From an uncultured Bacteroidia bacterium (GTDB lineage: Bacteria; Bacteroidota; Bacteroidia; Bacteroidales; UBA932): a stretch of 64,000 nt of DNA. A program made the position numbers and the translations under genes. Below, in pieces: positions 41,227-47,596 of this stretch (within the stretch, counting starts at the first letter, position 1; each line of letters starts with the position of its first letter). The notes beneath the pieces are model-generated. The model made no database searches. It was not told where the DNA came from and worked only from the letters and a program-made list of their open reading frames with translations. The DNA is taken from positions 1-64,000 of the forward strand of contig CACXMA010000002.1 in assembly GCA_902768665.1 (NCBI GenBank). Direction: 5' to 3'.

Positions 41227-42330
41227 TTAAAGGGCTAAATCTACAAGGACGATGGCGGCCATGGCCTCGACGACAACCGGCGTACGGAGCGCGAAGCAGG
41301 TGTCATGGCGGCCGGGAATACCGGCTTTGGCGATGCTGGAAGTGGGCTTGAAGGCCACGCGGAAGACGACGGGATTGCCGTTGGTGAGACCGCCGTTGAT
41401 GCCGCCGGCGTGGTTCGTCACGGGCGGCTGCGGACGGTGGTGATGGCAGCAGTGGTGGCCTTCGCCCTCCTCGCCATGGTGGCAGCAGTGGTGCTCCCCG
41501 CCTTCGTCATGGCCATGGCACTCGTGACCTTCCTCGTGGCAGTGGCACTCATGGCCTTCCTCGCCGTGATGGCACTCGTGCCCCTCCTCGCCTTCGTGGC
41601 AGCAGTGGTGCTCCGGGAAGGGGTCATTGTGCTCGGAGCCTTTCATCCGCGCCGCGGCGAATCCGTCGCCGAATTCGATGCCGCGAACGCCCGGGATGGC
41701 GAAAACGGCGTGGGCGAGGCAGGACTCGACGCTGTCCCAGAACGGCTCGCCGAGACCGACCGGAAGGCCTTCCACCGCGCACTCAACGATGCCGCCGAGG
41801 GAATCGCCCTCTTTCGCAGCCGCCTCCAGGGCAGGCTTCCATGCCGCGGGATCGGTCTGTCCGCCGACCTCGACAAGATGCGCCTCTATCCGGGCAAAGT
41901 GCAGGAGCTTCTTCGCGACGACACCGGCCGCGACCACGGCCACGGTCATGCGCCCGCTGAAGGCTCCGCCGCCGCGGGGGTCGTTGAAACCGCCGAACTT
42001 GAGGTTGGCCGTGAAGTCGGCGTGGCCCGGACGGGGGTTCTTGCGGAAGGACTCGTAATCCTCGCTGCAGGTGTCCTCATTATAAAAAAGGATGGTCAGC
42101 GGAGCGCCGGTCGTGCGGCCCTGGTAGACGCCGCTGACGATATCGGGCACATCGGATTCCTTTCTCGGGGAGGTCCCGGGCGCACCGGTCCTGCGGCGCT
42201 GCAGGTCCTCCGTAAAGTCTTCCGGGGACAGCGGCATGCCGGGGAGCATCCCGTCGATGGTCACACCGACGCAGCTTCCGTGGGATTCGCCGAAAATGCT
42301 GACTTTAAATCTGTTGCCAAAGGTATTCAT
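41227..42330 (-). CDS. aroC: Chorismate synthase with a His/Cys-rich insertion
   Basis: A 367-residue enzyme. The N-terminus MNTFGNRFKVSIFGESHG and blocks RKNPRPGHADFT, NDPRGGGAFSGRMTV, GSEHNDPF, TNHAGGINGGLTNG and GRHDTCFALR are all family-typical. Between GSEHNDPF (231-238) and TNHAGG (305-310), where chorismate synthases have a short loop, about 62 residues (240-303) consist almost only of His, Cys, Glu and Gly, with about 20 His and 10 Cys. The enzyme makes chorismate from EPSP using reduced FMN. The insertion may bind metal. It is the last aro gene of the operon and overlaps the upstream gene by four bases. Confidence 0.93.
   Translation of the reverse strand: MNTFGNRFKVSIFGESHGSCVGVTIDGMLPGMPLSPEDFTEDLQRRRTGAPGTSPRKESDVPDIVSGVYQGRTTGAPLTILFYNEDTCSEDYESFRKNPRPGHADFTANLKFGGFNDPRGGGAFSGRMTVAVVAAGVVAKKLLHFARIEAHLVEVGGQTDPAAWKPALEAAAKEGDSLGGIVECAVEGLPVGLGEPFWDSVESCLAHAVFAIPGVRGIEFGDGFAAARMKGSEHNDPFPEHHCCHEGEEGHECHHGEEGHECHCHEEGHECHGHDEGGEHHCCHHGEEGEGHHCCHHHRPQPPVTNHAGGINGGLTNGNPVVFRVAFKPTSSIAKAGIPGRHDTCFALRTPVVVEAMAAIVLVDLAL
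41422..41613 (-). repeat. Repetitive His/Cys/Glu codon tract in aroC
   Basis: Imperfect repeats of units encoding GEEGHECH and HHCCHHGEEG, clearly related to each other, as would arise by slippage or unequal exchange. The tract codes for the insertion in chorismate synthase at residues 240-303. Confidence 0.85.
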
Positions 42331-44492
42331 AGTTTGTTGAAGATTTCGTTGAAGGTCGGGAAAGACTTTGCGACGCAGCTTTCGTCGTCGATTTCAATGG
42401 GGGCGTCCGCACCGAGGGAGGCGACGCGAAGGGCCATCGCCAGGCGGTGGTCGCCGCGGGAACTGTAGCGGCCGCCGTGCAGCAGCTGGTGCCGCAGAAG
42501 ACGCCTCACAAGGCTCTGGCCGCCGACGGTCATGCAGTCGTCCTCGATGCTGGCCGAAACGCCCATCTGCCGCAGCATATCGAGGATGGCGGCTGCCCGG
42601 TCGGTCTCCTTGTGGGCCAGGCGCTCGGTGCCGTAGATGCGGCTCCGGCCCGGGCAGAAGGCCGCCAGGACGGCCACGATCGGGAAAAGGTCGGGGCAGT
42701 GATTGAGATCCGCCTCAAAGCTGCTGAGCGGCGCACGGACGACATGGATGTTTCCGGCGTTCTCCCCCTCCTCGATGCGGGAAATGCCAGCGCCGGCGTC
42801 GGTCAGGATATCGAGGATGGAGATGTCCGCCTGCAGGGAATCCGCCTCAAGACCAGCCACTTCCACCTCACCGAAGAGGGCTCCTGCGACGAGGAAATTC
42901 GCCGCGCCGCTCCAGTCGCCTTCGATGCGGAAGTCCGCCGCCTTCAGGCGCTGGCCGCCCTTGATCCGGAAGTTGAGTCCCGTGCAGTATGTCCAGTCCT
43001 GTGTCTCCATGAAGCGGCTGTCCCCCTCCATCTCGCTGCCGACAGTGACGCCGAACTTTTTCAGCACGTCGAGCGTGATGAAGAGGTAGGGAATGCTTTT
43101 CGGCTCCGTGACATAGAGGCGCGAGTCGCCATCGCACAGCGGCAGAGCCGTCAGCAGGCCGGACAGCAGCTGGGAGCCGCCCTTGCCGGACAGCTCGGCC
43201 CGGCCGGGAATCAGCGGCCCGCGGACAGTCAGCGGCAGGTAGCAGTCAAACGGCCGGGCGCTGTCGAAGCGCTCCTCCGGCTGCAGACGCCCGCCGAAAG
43301 CCGCGAGATAGTCGTGTGCATTGGTCAGCGGCCGTCCCAGCAGGGTCTTTTCGCCGGTCACCCGCACGGGACCCTCCGAGAGGACGGCCAGCAGCGGAAT
43401 CAGCAGCCGCGTCAGCAGACCCGACTCGCCGGTATGAAAAACCGGCGGAACAGATGCCCCGCATTCGCTGGGCATGACGGGCGCGTCATTACCCGGCTGG
43501 TCCTTTCCGTCATCACCCGGCTGGTCCTTTCCGTCATTACCCGGCTGGTCCGGGTAATCTTTCAGGCATCCCGGCGCCGCGGCAATGCCGGTAATCACGA
43601 GGGCATCCCCCTCCCGCCTGACCGTCGCCCCCAGCGCCTCGGCCACGCCGATTGCGGCCTCGCTGTCGCCGCAGGGTGTATACCCGCCGAGGTGCGATGT
43701 CCCCTCTGCCAGCGCCGCACAGAGAATGGCCCGCTGCGCAAAGCTCTTCGCCGCGGGCATGGGAACCGCCGCAGCCGGAGAAATGGGCACGAAAACGGGC
43801 TTTTTTGTGCCCGAATCCGCATTTTCCCTTCCATCGGGCACGAAAACGGGCTTTTTCGTGCCCGTTCCATACACCGCCTCCCGCATCTCGGCCGTCGTCC
43901 ACTGCCCGGGCGCCGTCGCCTCACCATCGCTGACGCAGGCATAGGTAAACGGCGCACCCCGGCGAAGGCACGTCAGGCGGCTTTCCCGGCCGGCCTCCCC
44001 CATCGCAAAGGCGATGAGCCGCGCCCGCGAGGGCTTGTCCTGATAGAGCCACAGCACGCGCTGCGCATCGGCGGCGGTATGAGCCGTGGTCACGTTTTTC
44101 ACGATATCCGCGCCGGCACCGTGGCAACGTTCCGCATAAGAGCGAAGAACCACCTCCGCCGGCGTCTCTTTTTCGTCATGGTAAGACACGATGAGGGTCG
44201 TTCCATATTCCTCGCACGCACTGCGGATGCGCTTTCGCAAGGCCGCCGGCAGCAGCAGGTCCACGTCCGCAAAACGGGCTCCGGCCTCGATCGCAGCCAG
44301 CATCCGCTCCTCGTCCTCCTCCCGCCGGCAGGTCGCCACGAGCGGCAGGTCCGTCGCCGAAAACAGTTCGGACACATCCTCCACGCTCAGCGGACAGAGG
44401 TCCAGCCGGATCTCCGCCATCTCTATCTCACCGCCCTGCAGCAGGGCCCATATTTCTTCGAGGTTCCGTCCCCGTATCGATGTACAAATCAT
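42327..44492 (-). CDS. aroDA: Fused 3-dehydroquinate dehydratase (type I) and EPSP synthase
   Basis: A 721-residue two-domain protein. Residues 1-212 form a type I dehydroquinase: AEIRLDLCPL, LIVSYHDEKETP with the catalytic His, and DIVKNVTTAHTAADA with the Schiff-base Lys. Residues about 245-721 form EPSP synthase: AKSFAQRAILCAALAEG, HTGESGLLTRLL, GGSQLLSGLLTALPL, and CPDLFPIVAVLAAFCPG. A palindrome pair (43785-43864) encodes the linker, which repeats GTKKPVFVP, and a second repeat block (43452-43560) adds the QPGND-type residues ahead of the GESG segment. It performs two steps of the shikimate pathway. It overlaps aroC and aroB by four bases each. Confidence 0.93.
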   Translation of the reverse strand: MICTSIRGRNLEEIWALLQGGEIEMAEIRLDLCPLSVEDVSELFSATDLPLVATCRREEDEERMLAAIEAGARFADVDLLLPAALRKRIRSACEEYGTTLIVSYHDEKETPAEVVLRSYAERCHGAGADIVKNVTTAHTAADAQRVLWLYQDKPSRARLIAFAMGEAGRESRLTCLRRGAPFTYACVSDGEATAPGQWTTAEMREAVYGTGTKKPVFVPDGRENADSGTKKPVFVPISPAAAVPMPAAKSFAQRAILCAALAEGTSHLGGYTPCGDSEAAIGVAEALGATVRREGDALVITGIAAAPGCLKDYPDQPGNDGKDQPGDDGKDQPGNDAPVMPSECGASVPPVFHTGESGLLTRLLIPLLAVLSEGPVRVTGEKTLLGRPLTNAHDYLAAFGGRLQPEERFDSARPFDCYLPLTVRGPLIPGRAELSGKGGSQLLSGLLTALPLCDGDSRLYVTEPKSIPYLFITLDVLKKFGVTVGSEMEGDSRFMETQDWTYCTGLNFRIKGGQRLKAADFRIEGDWSGAANFLVAGALFGEVEVAGLEADSLQADISILDILTDAGAGISRIEEGENAGNIHVVRAPLSSFEADLNHCPDLFPIVAVLAAFCPGRSRIYGTERLAHKETDRAAAILDMLRQMGVSASIEDDCMTVGGQSLVRRLLRHQLLHGGRYSSRGDHRLAMALRVASLGADAPIEIDDESCVAKSFPTFNEIFNKL
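43452..43560 (+). repeat. Composite palindromic repeat inside the EPSP synthase domain
   Basis: 43452-43478 is an inverted copy (AGATGCCC, a GCATTCGC loop, GGGCATGAC). Two 24-base left-half units follow at 43485 and 43509 (GTCATTACCCGG or GTCATCACCCGG, then CTGGTCCTTTCC). A full unit ends the block at 43533-43560: GTC, arm ATTACCCGG, loop CTGGT, matching arm, CT. The order is the same as in sufD. Confidence 0.92.
43785..43864. repeat. Paired palindromes in the AroD-AroA linker
   Basis: Two copies of a palindrome (43785-43812 and 43835-43864), each with outer arms GGGCACGAAAA and TTTTTNGTGCCC around CGGGC, separated by 22 bases. They encode the repeated peptide GTKKPVFVP twice in frame. Confidence 0.88.
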
Positions 44493-45646
44493 AGCAGTTC
44501 CAATAAAACTTCCGGCTGCAGTACTCTCTCTTCCGTCTCACCTACACGCCGAAGCAGGATAAAGCGCACCCCTTCCGTTTCCCCCTTTTTGTCGCGGTGC
44601 ATGGCATCCACAAGGCTCGCAATCGGATAGGGACAATCCACCGGCAGGCCGCAGGCCGCGAAATCGGCCGCCAGCCGCCCGGCCAGCGAGGCAGACCCCA
44701 CGGACAAGCCATGGGGTGACGGGGTGGACAAGCCATGGGCGGACGGTGCGGACAGGCCACGGGCGGACGGAGCGTCATTCCACGGCTTGTCCGTGGAATC
44801 TTCGCCAAGGGCCTCGCTCAGCCGTGCCGCAAGGACCACGCCCATCGCCACGGCCTCGCCGTGCCGGATGTCGTCCCCGCGCCGCAGCGCCTCGTGCTCG
44901 ATGGCATGGGCAAAAGTATGCCCGAGATTGAGCTTCCGCCGCTCCCCCGTCTCATACAGGTCGCGCTCCACAATCCCTTCCTTGATCTCTGCCGCCCGGC
45001 CAATCAAATCCCGCAACCTGTCCTCAAAAACGCCTGTTTTGGAGGACAGACCGGCCAAAACCATGGACTTGTCCTCAGAAAAGGCCTTTTTGGAGGACAG
45101 CCCGGAGAAAAAGCGGACAGCATCGGCATAGAGGGCCGCGTCAGAGAGCAGGAAAGTCTTCAGCAGCTCGGCGACGCCGCAGCGGAACTCCCGCAGCGGC
45201 AGCGTCGAAAGCACTTCCGGACAGAGCCAGACCCATTCCGGCTGCCGGATCACGCCGAGCATATTCTTGTAGCCGTCGAGGTTCACGCCCGTCTTGCCGC
45301 CGATGCCGGCATCCACCTGCGCCAGGAGCGTTGTCGGGATATTGGCATAGCGCACGCCGCGCTTATAGATCGAGGCCGCGAATCCGGCCATGTCCGTCAG
45401 CGTCCCGCCGCCGAGCGCCACGACGAGCGCCTTCCGCGTCGCTCCGGCCTCCAGCAGAAAGCGGCAGACCGTCAGCACGGAATCCATCGTCTTGGCCTGC
45501 TCCGAAACCTCCAGCGCCAGGCTGCCGCGGAAAGCACCGCCCGACAGCAGTCTCGCCGCAAACGCCTCAACTGCCGCGTCATAGACGAGGTAGCATTCCG
45601 GCTCTCCCGAGAGCGAAGGAAGGGTCTGTAGAAGCCGCTTTTCCAT
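44489..45646 (-). CDS. aroB: 3-dehydroquinate synthase with two repeat-encoded insertions
   Basis: A 385-residue enzyme; family members usually have about 350-360. The NAD and metal-binding blocks are present: ALGGGTLTDMAGFAASIYKRG, PTTLLAQVDAGIGGKTGVNL, GYKNMLG, and LNLGHTFAHAIEHE with RHGEAVAMGV. Two additions stand out: RFFSGLSSKKAFSEDKSM and the repeated GLSSK, coded by the palindrome pair at 45018-45100, and a Ser/Pro/His stretch (SARGL, SAHGL, SPHGL) coded by repeats at 44702-44801. It makes 3-dehydroquinate from DAHP. ATG at 45646 chosen; a -7 box ends only seven bases upstream. Confidence 0.93.
   Translation of the reverse strand: MEKRLLQTLPSLSGEPECYLVYDAAVEAFAARLLSGGAFRGSLALEVSEQAKTMDSVLTVCRFLLEAGATRKALVVALGGGTLTDMAGFAASIYKRGVRYANIPTTLLAQVDAGIGGKTGVNLDGYKNMLGVIRQPEWVWLCPEVLSTLPLREFRCGVAELLKTFLLSDAALYADAVRFFSGLSSKKAFSEDKSMVLAGLSSKTGVFEDRLRDLIGRAAEIKEGIVERDLYETGERRKLNLGHTFAHAIEHEALRRGDDIRHGEAVAMGVVLAARLSEALGEDSTDKPWNDAPSARGLSAPSAHGLSTPSPHGLSVGSASLAGRLAADFAACGLPVDCPYPIASLVDAMHRDKKGETEGVRFILLRRVGETEERVLQPEVLLELL
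44702..44801 (+). repeat. 24-base tandem repeat ending in a full palindrome, inside aroB
   Basis: Three 24-base units start at 44702, 44726 and 44750 (GGACAAGCCATGGG-type), followed at 44774-44801 by a full 28-base palindrome: GTC, arm ATTCCACGG, loop CTTGT, matching arm, CT. The period is exact and is a multiple of three, so the frame of aroB is kept. Confidence 0.92.
45018..45100. repeat. Paired palindromes inside aroB
   Basis: 45018-45049 has arms CTGTCCTC and GAGGACAG; 45070-45100 has GTCCTC and GAGGAC, each with an A-run/T-run inner part. They are 20 bases apart and encode the repeated GLSSK peptide of AroB. Confidence 0.88.
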
Positions 45647-45652
45647 AGAATA

Positions 45653-45660
45653 CAAAGATA
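45653..45660 (-). promoter_or_regulatory. -7 element directly upstream of aroB
   Basis: TATCTTTG on the minus strand ends seven bases before the ATG at 45646, predicting a near-leaderless mRNA for the aro operon. It lies back to back with the tRNA-Leu promoter. Confidence 0.5.
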
Positions 45661-45668
45661 ACAAATGT

Positions 45669-45699
45669 TTTGCAATTCGGAAGAAAACACCTATCTTTG
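45669..45699 (+). promoter_or_regulatory. Promoter of tRNA-Leu
   Basis: TTTG (45669-45672), exactly 19 bases, then TATCTTTG (45692-45699): a perfect consensus. The predicted start is about five to seven bases before the tRNA. Confidence 0.85.
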
Positions 45700-45711
45700 C
45701 ACTCCCCCGAA

Positions 45712-45795
45712 GCCCTGGTGGCGGAATGGTAGACGCGCTGGACTCAAAATCCAGTATCCCTTAAAGATGTGCGGGTTCGAGTCCCGCCCGGGGCA
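45712..45795 (+). tRNA. tRNA-Leu (anticodon CAA)
   Basis: The acceptor stem GCCCTGG pairs with CCGGGGC (one G-T pair). The anticodon stem CTGGA/TCCAG encloses the loop CTCAAAA, giving anticodon CAA. A long variable arm (around TATCCCTTAAAGATGTG) marks a class II tRNA, and GGGTTCGAGTCCC is the T arm. The CCA end is not encoded. It decodes UUG. Confidence 0.95.
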
Positions 45796-45806
45796 CAATA
45801 AACGAC

Positions 45807-45888
45807 GGAGATGTCCCCAAAGTGGGACATCTCCGCATTTTAAGCCCTTATTCTGCGGAGATGGTCCTGAAACGGGGACATCTCCGCA
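45807..45888. repeat. Paired palindromes downstream of tRNA-Leu
   Basis: 45807-45835: arms CGGAGATGTCCC and GGGACATCTCCG around CAAAGT-type loop, then CATTTT. 45854-45888: arms TGCGGAGATG and CATCTCCGCA with a less regular centre. The first could act as a tRNA terminator. The layout, two palindromes about 20 bases apart, matches the pairs in aroB and the AroD-AroA linker. Confidence 0.8.
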
Positions 45889-45904
45889 CTTCCCCCCCCC
45901 ACTA

Positions 45905-46915
45905 TCAGGAAGGATTCCGCCGCAGATTGCCGCCCGCGAGGGAGCCGGCGTAGCGGAAGAATTCGCGCGGGGCAAAACGCAGCGAGAAAGGGATGCCACG
46001 GAGAAAACGAAGGACCGTGTCCAGCTTGCGGGCACGGGTACCGGCCTTTTCGGCCTGGCGGCGGGAAGACGACGCGCGCCCGAAATCGCCCGAGCGCAGC
46101 ACGATGCGCCGAAGGGGCCGGGAACGCATCCTGTCGTCCGGGAAGAGTCCCGGGTCCGTCCCGAGCTCGTCGCGGAGAAATGCGGCCAGAAGGCGGTTCC
46201 AGCGCAGGGTTTTTGTCGCCCGGAAATACCCCAGCAGCCGCTCGCGGTCATAGGGAAGGGCTCGGTAGGCCAGGGCCATGTCGCAGAGTTGCCGCACACC
46301 GATTCCGGGGCCCAGGCAGTGCTTGAGGATATGGCTCGAGAGCATCAGCAGGGTCGCCTCCGCAGATGGAACGGGCGGAAGCACCTCCGGACGGACATGA
46401 AGATCGTAATAGCGGCAGTGCTGGTCGATGACGATGCCGTCGCGGGTATAGAGGACGCTGCCATCCGGCGAGACCTCGACCGGCAGACCGCTCCCCCGGG
46501 CCATTTCGGTCGCCAACGGGAATTCAGCTTCCGGAAGGAAAATGTCGATGTCACCGGCGGTCCGTAGCTCAGGCTCGGGATAAAAGGCCGCGACCGAAGG
46601 GCCCTTCATCACGACGGGATGGAGTCCTTCCGCCTCCAGCTCCGCAACCAGCGACCGGCTCAGGGCCAGGACTTTCCGCGAGCGCCGGCGAATCCCGTCC
46701 GCTGCGACCATCAGCCTGAAAACCAGCGCTTCCGGCACCGCCACGGAAGGGTCGAGCTGGGAAACGGCCTGCGAAAGGATGCCGACGGCCTGCTGCTTCT
46801 GGGCGATAGCCACCACCTCATCCCACTGACTGTCCGACAGCGAGAACCCCTCCGGCACAGGATGGCCGAAAAGGGCGAGGCGAAGAAGCGCGAAAAAGGC
46901 CTCCTGCGTCTTCAT
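45905..46915 (-). CDS. Nucleotidyltransferase-like protein (NTP_transf_5 type)
   Basis: A 336-residue protein. The core VVMKGPSVAAFYPEPELRTAGDIDIFL has the G-x-D-x-D form of a nucleotidyltransferase metal site (GDIDIF), as in the uncharacterised NTP_transf_5 group. The ATG at 46915 starts within the PqqD stop (ATGA), so the two are coupled. Such proteins often sit with PqqD-like proteins in polysaccharide and peptide modification loci, but their substrate is unknown. It ends the exopolysaccharide operon. Confidence 0.75.
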   Translation of the reverse strand: MKTQEAFFALLRLALFGHPVPEGFSLSDSQWDEVVAIAQKQQAVGILSQAVSQLDPSVAVPEALVFRLMVAADGIRRRSRKVLALSRSLVAELEAEGLHPVVMKGPSVAAFYPEPELRTAGDIDIFLPEAEFPLATEMARGSGLPVEVSPDGSVLYTRDGIVIDQHCRYYDLHVRPEVLPPVPSAEATLLMLSSHILKHCLGPGIGVRQLCDMALAYRALPYDRERLLGYFRATKTLRWNRLLAAFLRDELGTDPGLFPDDRMRSRPLRRIVLRSGDFGRASSSRRQAEKAGTRARKLDTVLRFLRGIPFSLRFAPREFFRYAGSLAGGNLRRNPS

Positions 46916-47178
46916 TCCTCTGTCAGCTGCCGCTTTTCCCATAGCGCGATAACCTGTCCGGCCTCCCGGGCAGCGTCTTCCGGATCGAGACCATACTCCT
47001 GCTGCAGGGCCGCCGCAACGTCCGCCGGGGAAAACTCCTTCCCTTCCAGCGTCCGCCAGAGAAAGGCGAAACTCTGATTGACCTCCAGCGCCTTCTGGCC
47101 GCGCATATCCGACGACGGCAGAAGGAGAAGATACTTCCCCCTCATCTCCAGAAGTGTGCAAAGGCCGGAGAGTCTCAT
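46912..47178 (-). CDS. PqqD-like peptide-binding protein
   Basis: An 88-residue protein. GKYLLLLPSSDMRGQKALEVNQSFAFLWRTL and a C-terminal helix LDPEDAAREAGQVIALWEK match the PqqD/RRE fold that binds precursor peptides in RiPP systems. The start at 47178 overlaps the stop of the HAD gene by four bases; the longer open frame upstream is out of character. No radical SAM enzyme or precursor is seen, so its partner may be a glycan or protein factor of the locus. Confidence 0.8.
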   Translation of the reverse strand: MRLSGLCTLLEMRGKYLLLLPSSDMRGQKALEVNQSFAFLWRTLEGKEFSPADVAAALQQEYGLDPEDAAREAGQVIALWEKRQLTEE

Positions 47179-47594
47179 CCGTGATGCTTTTTCCGGAACA
47201 GGCCGAAAAGGCCCTTCCTGCGGGAACGGTGCTTCGACCGGGCGGCCTCCTTGCCGGAAATGATCCGGTAGATGTGGTCCCAGGAAGGAAGACCGCCGAC
47301 ATTGCGGTCGTCGATATACAGATCGGCGGTCACTTTCGTCGACTTGGTGTCGGACTGGAAAACCAGCGCCTGATCCGGGTAATTGCTGTTGACCGCATAA
47401 AAGCGGATCCCCTGCTTCTCGCACCAGTCGACAGCCTCTTGCAGGAGCGCCCCTTCGCGGGACGTCCAAAGAATCAGACGGTGGCCGTCCCGCATCAGCT
47501 GCGTCAGGGTCTCGACGGCAAAAGGCTTGGGTTTGCCGATGGAGGGATAGCGGTGCTCGACGATCGTTCCGTCAAAATCTACGGCAATGGTCAT
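47175..47594 (-). CDS. HAD-family phosphatase
   Basis: A 139-residue short HAD protein. The first motif is AVDFDGTIVEH (DxDGT), motif II LILWTSREG and a late YIDDRNVG. It is like small Bacteroidales HAD enzymes for which sugar or polynucleotide substrates have been suggested. It lies two bases after the tyrosine kinase gene and overlaps the PqqD gene, so it is likely part of the exopolysaccharide operon. It could dephosphorylate a sugar, or a protein of the export system; neither is shown. The tail KHRSRRKGLFGLFRKKHH is basic. Confidence 0.8.
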   Translation of the reverse strand: MTIAVDFDGTIVEHRYPSIGKPKPFAVETLTQLMRDGHRLILWTSREGALLQEAVDWCEKQGIRFYAVNSNYPDQALVFQSDTKSTKVTADLYIDDRNVGGLPSWDHIYRIISGKEAARSKHRSRRKGLFGLFRKKHHG

Positions 47595-47596
47595 GA

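Noticed and set aside
41305-42468. Plus-strand frame opposite aroC, rich in Val, Ala, Met and Leu
   Set aside because: It is the complement of the His/Cys/Glu tract and of aroC; it looks like membrane protein only because of the codon complement.
43485-43560. CRISPR-like array in aroA
   Set aside because: The units are 24 bases with no spacers between them, lie in a coding gene, and there are no cas genes.
45691-46299. Minus-strand frame coding CGDVP repeats through the tRNA and palindromes
   Set aside because: It runs across tRNA-Leu on the other strand and its repeats are only the palindromes translated.
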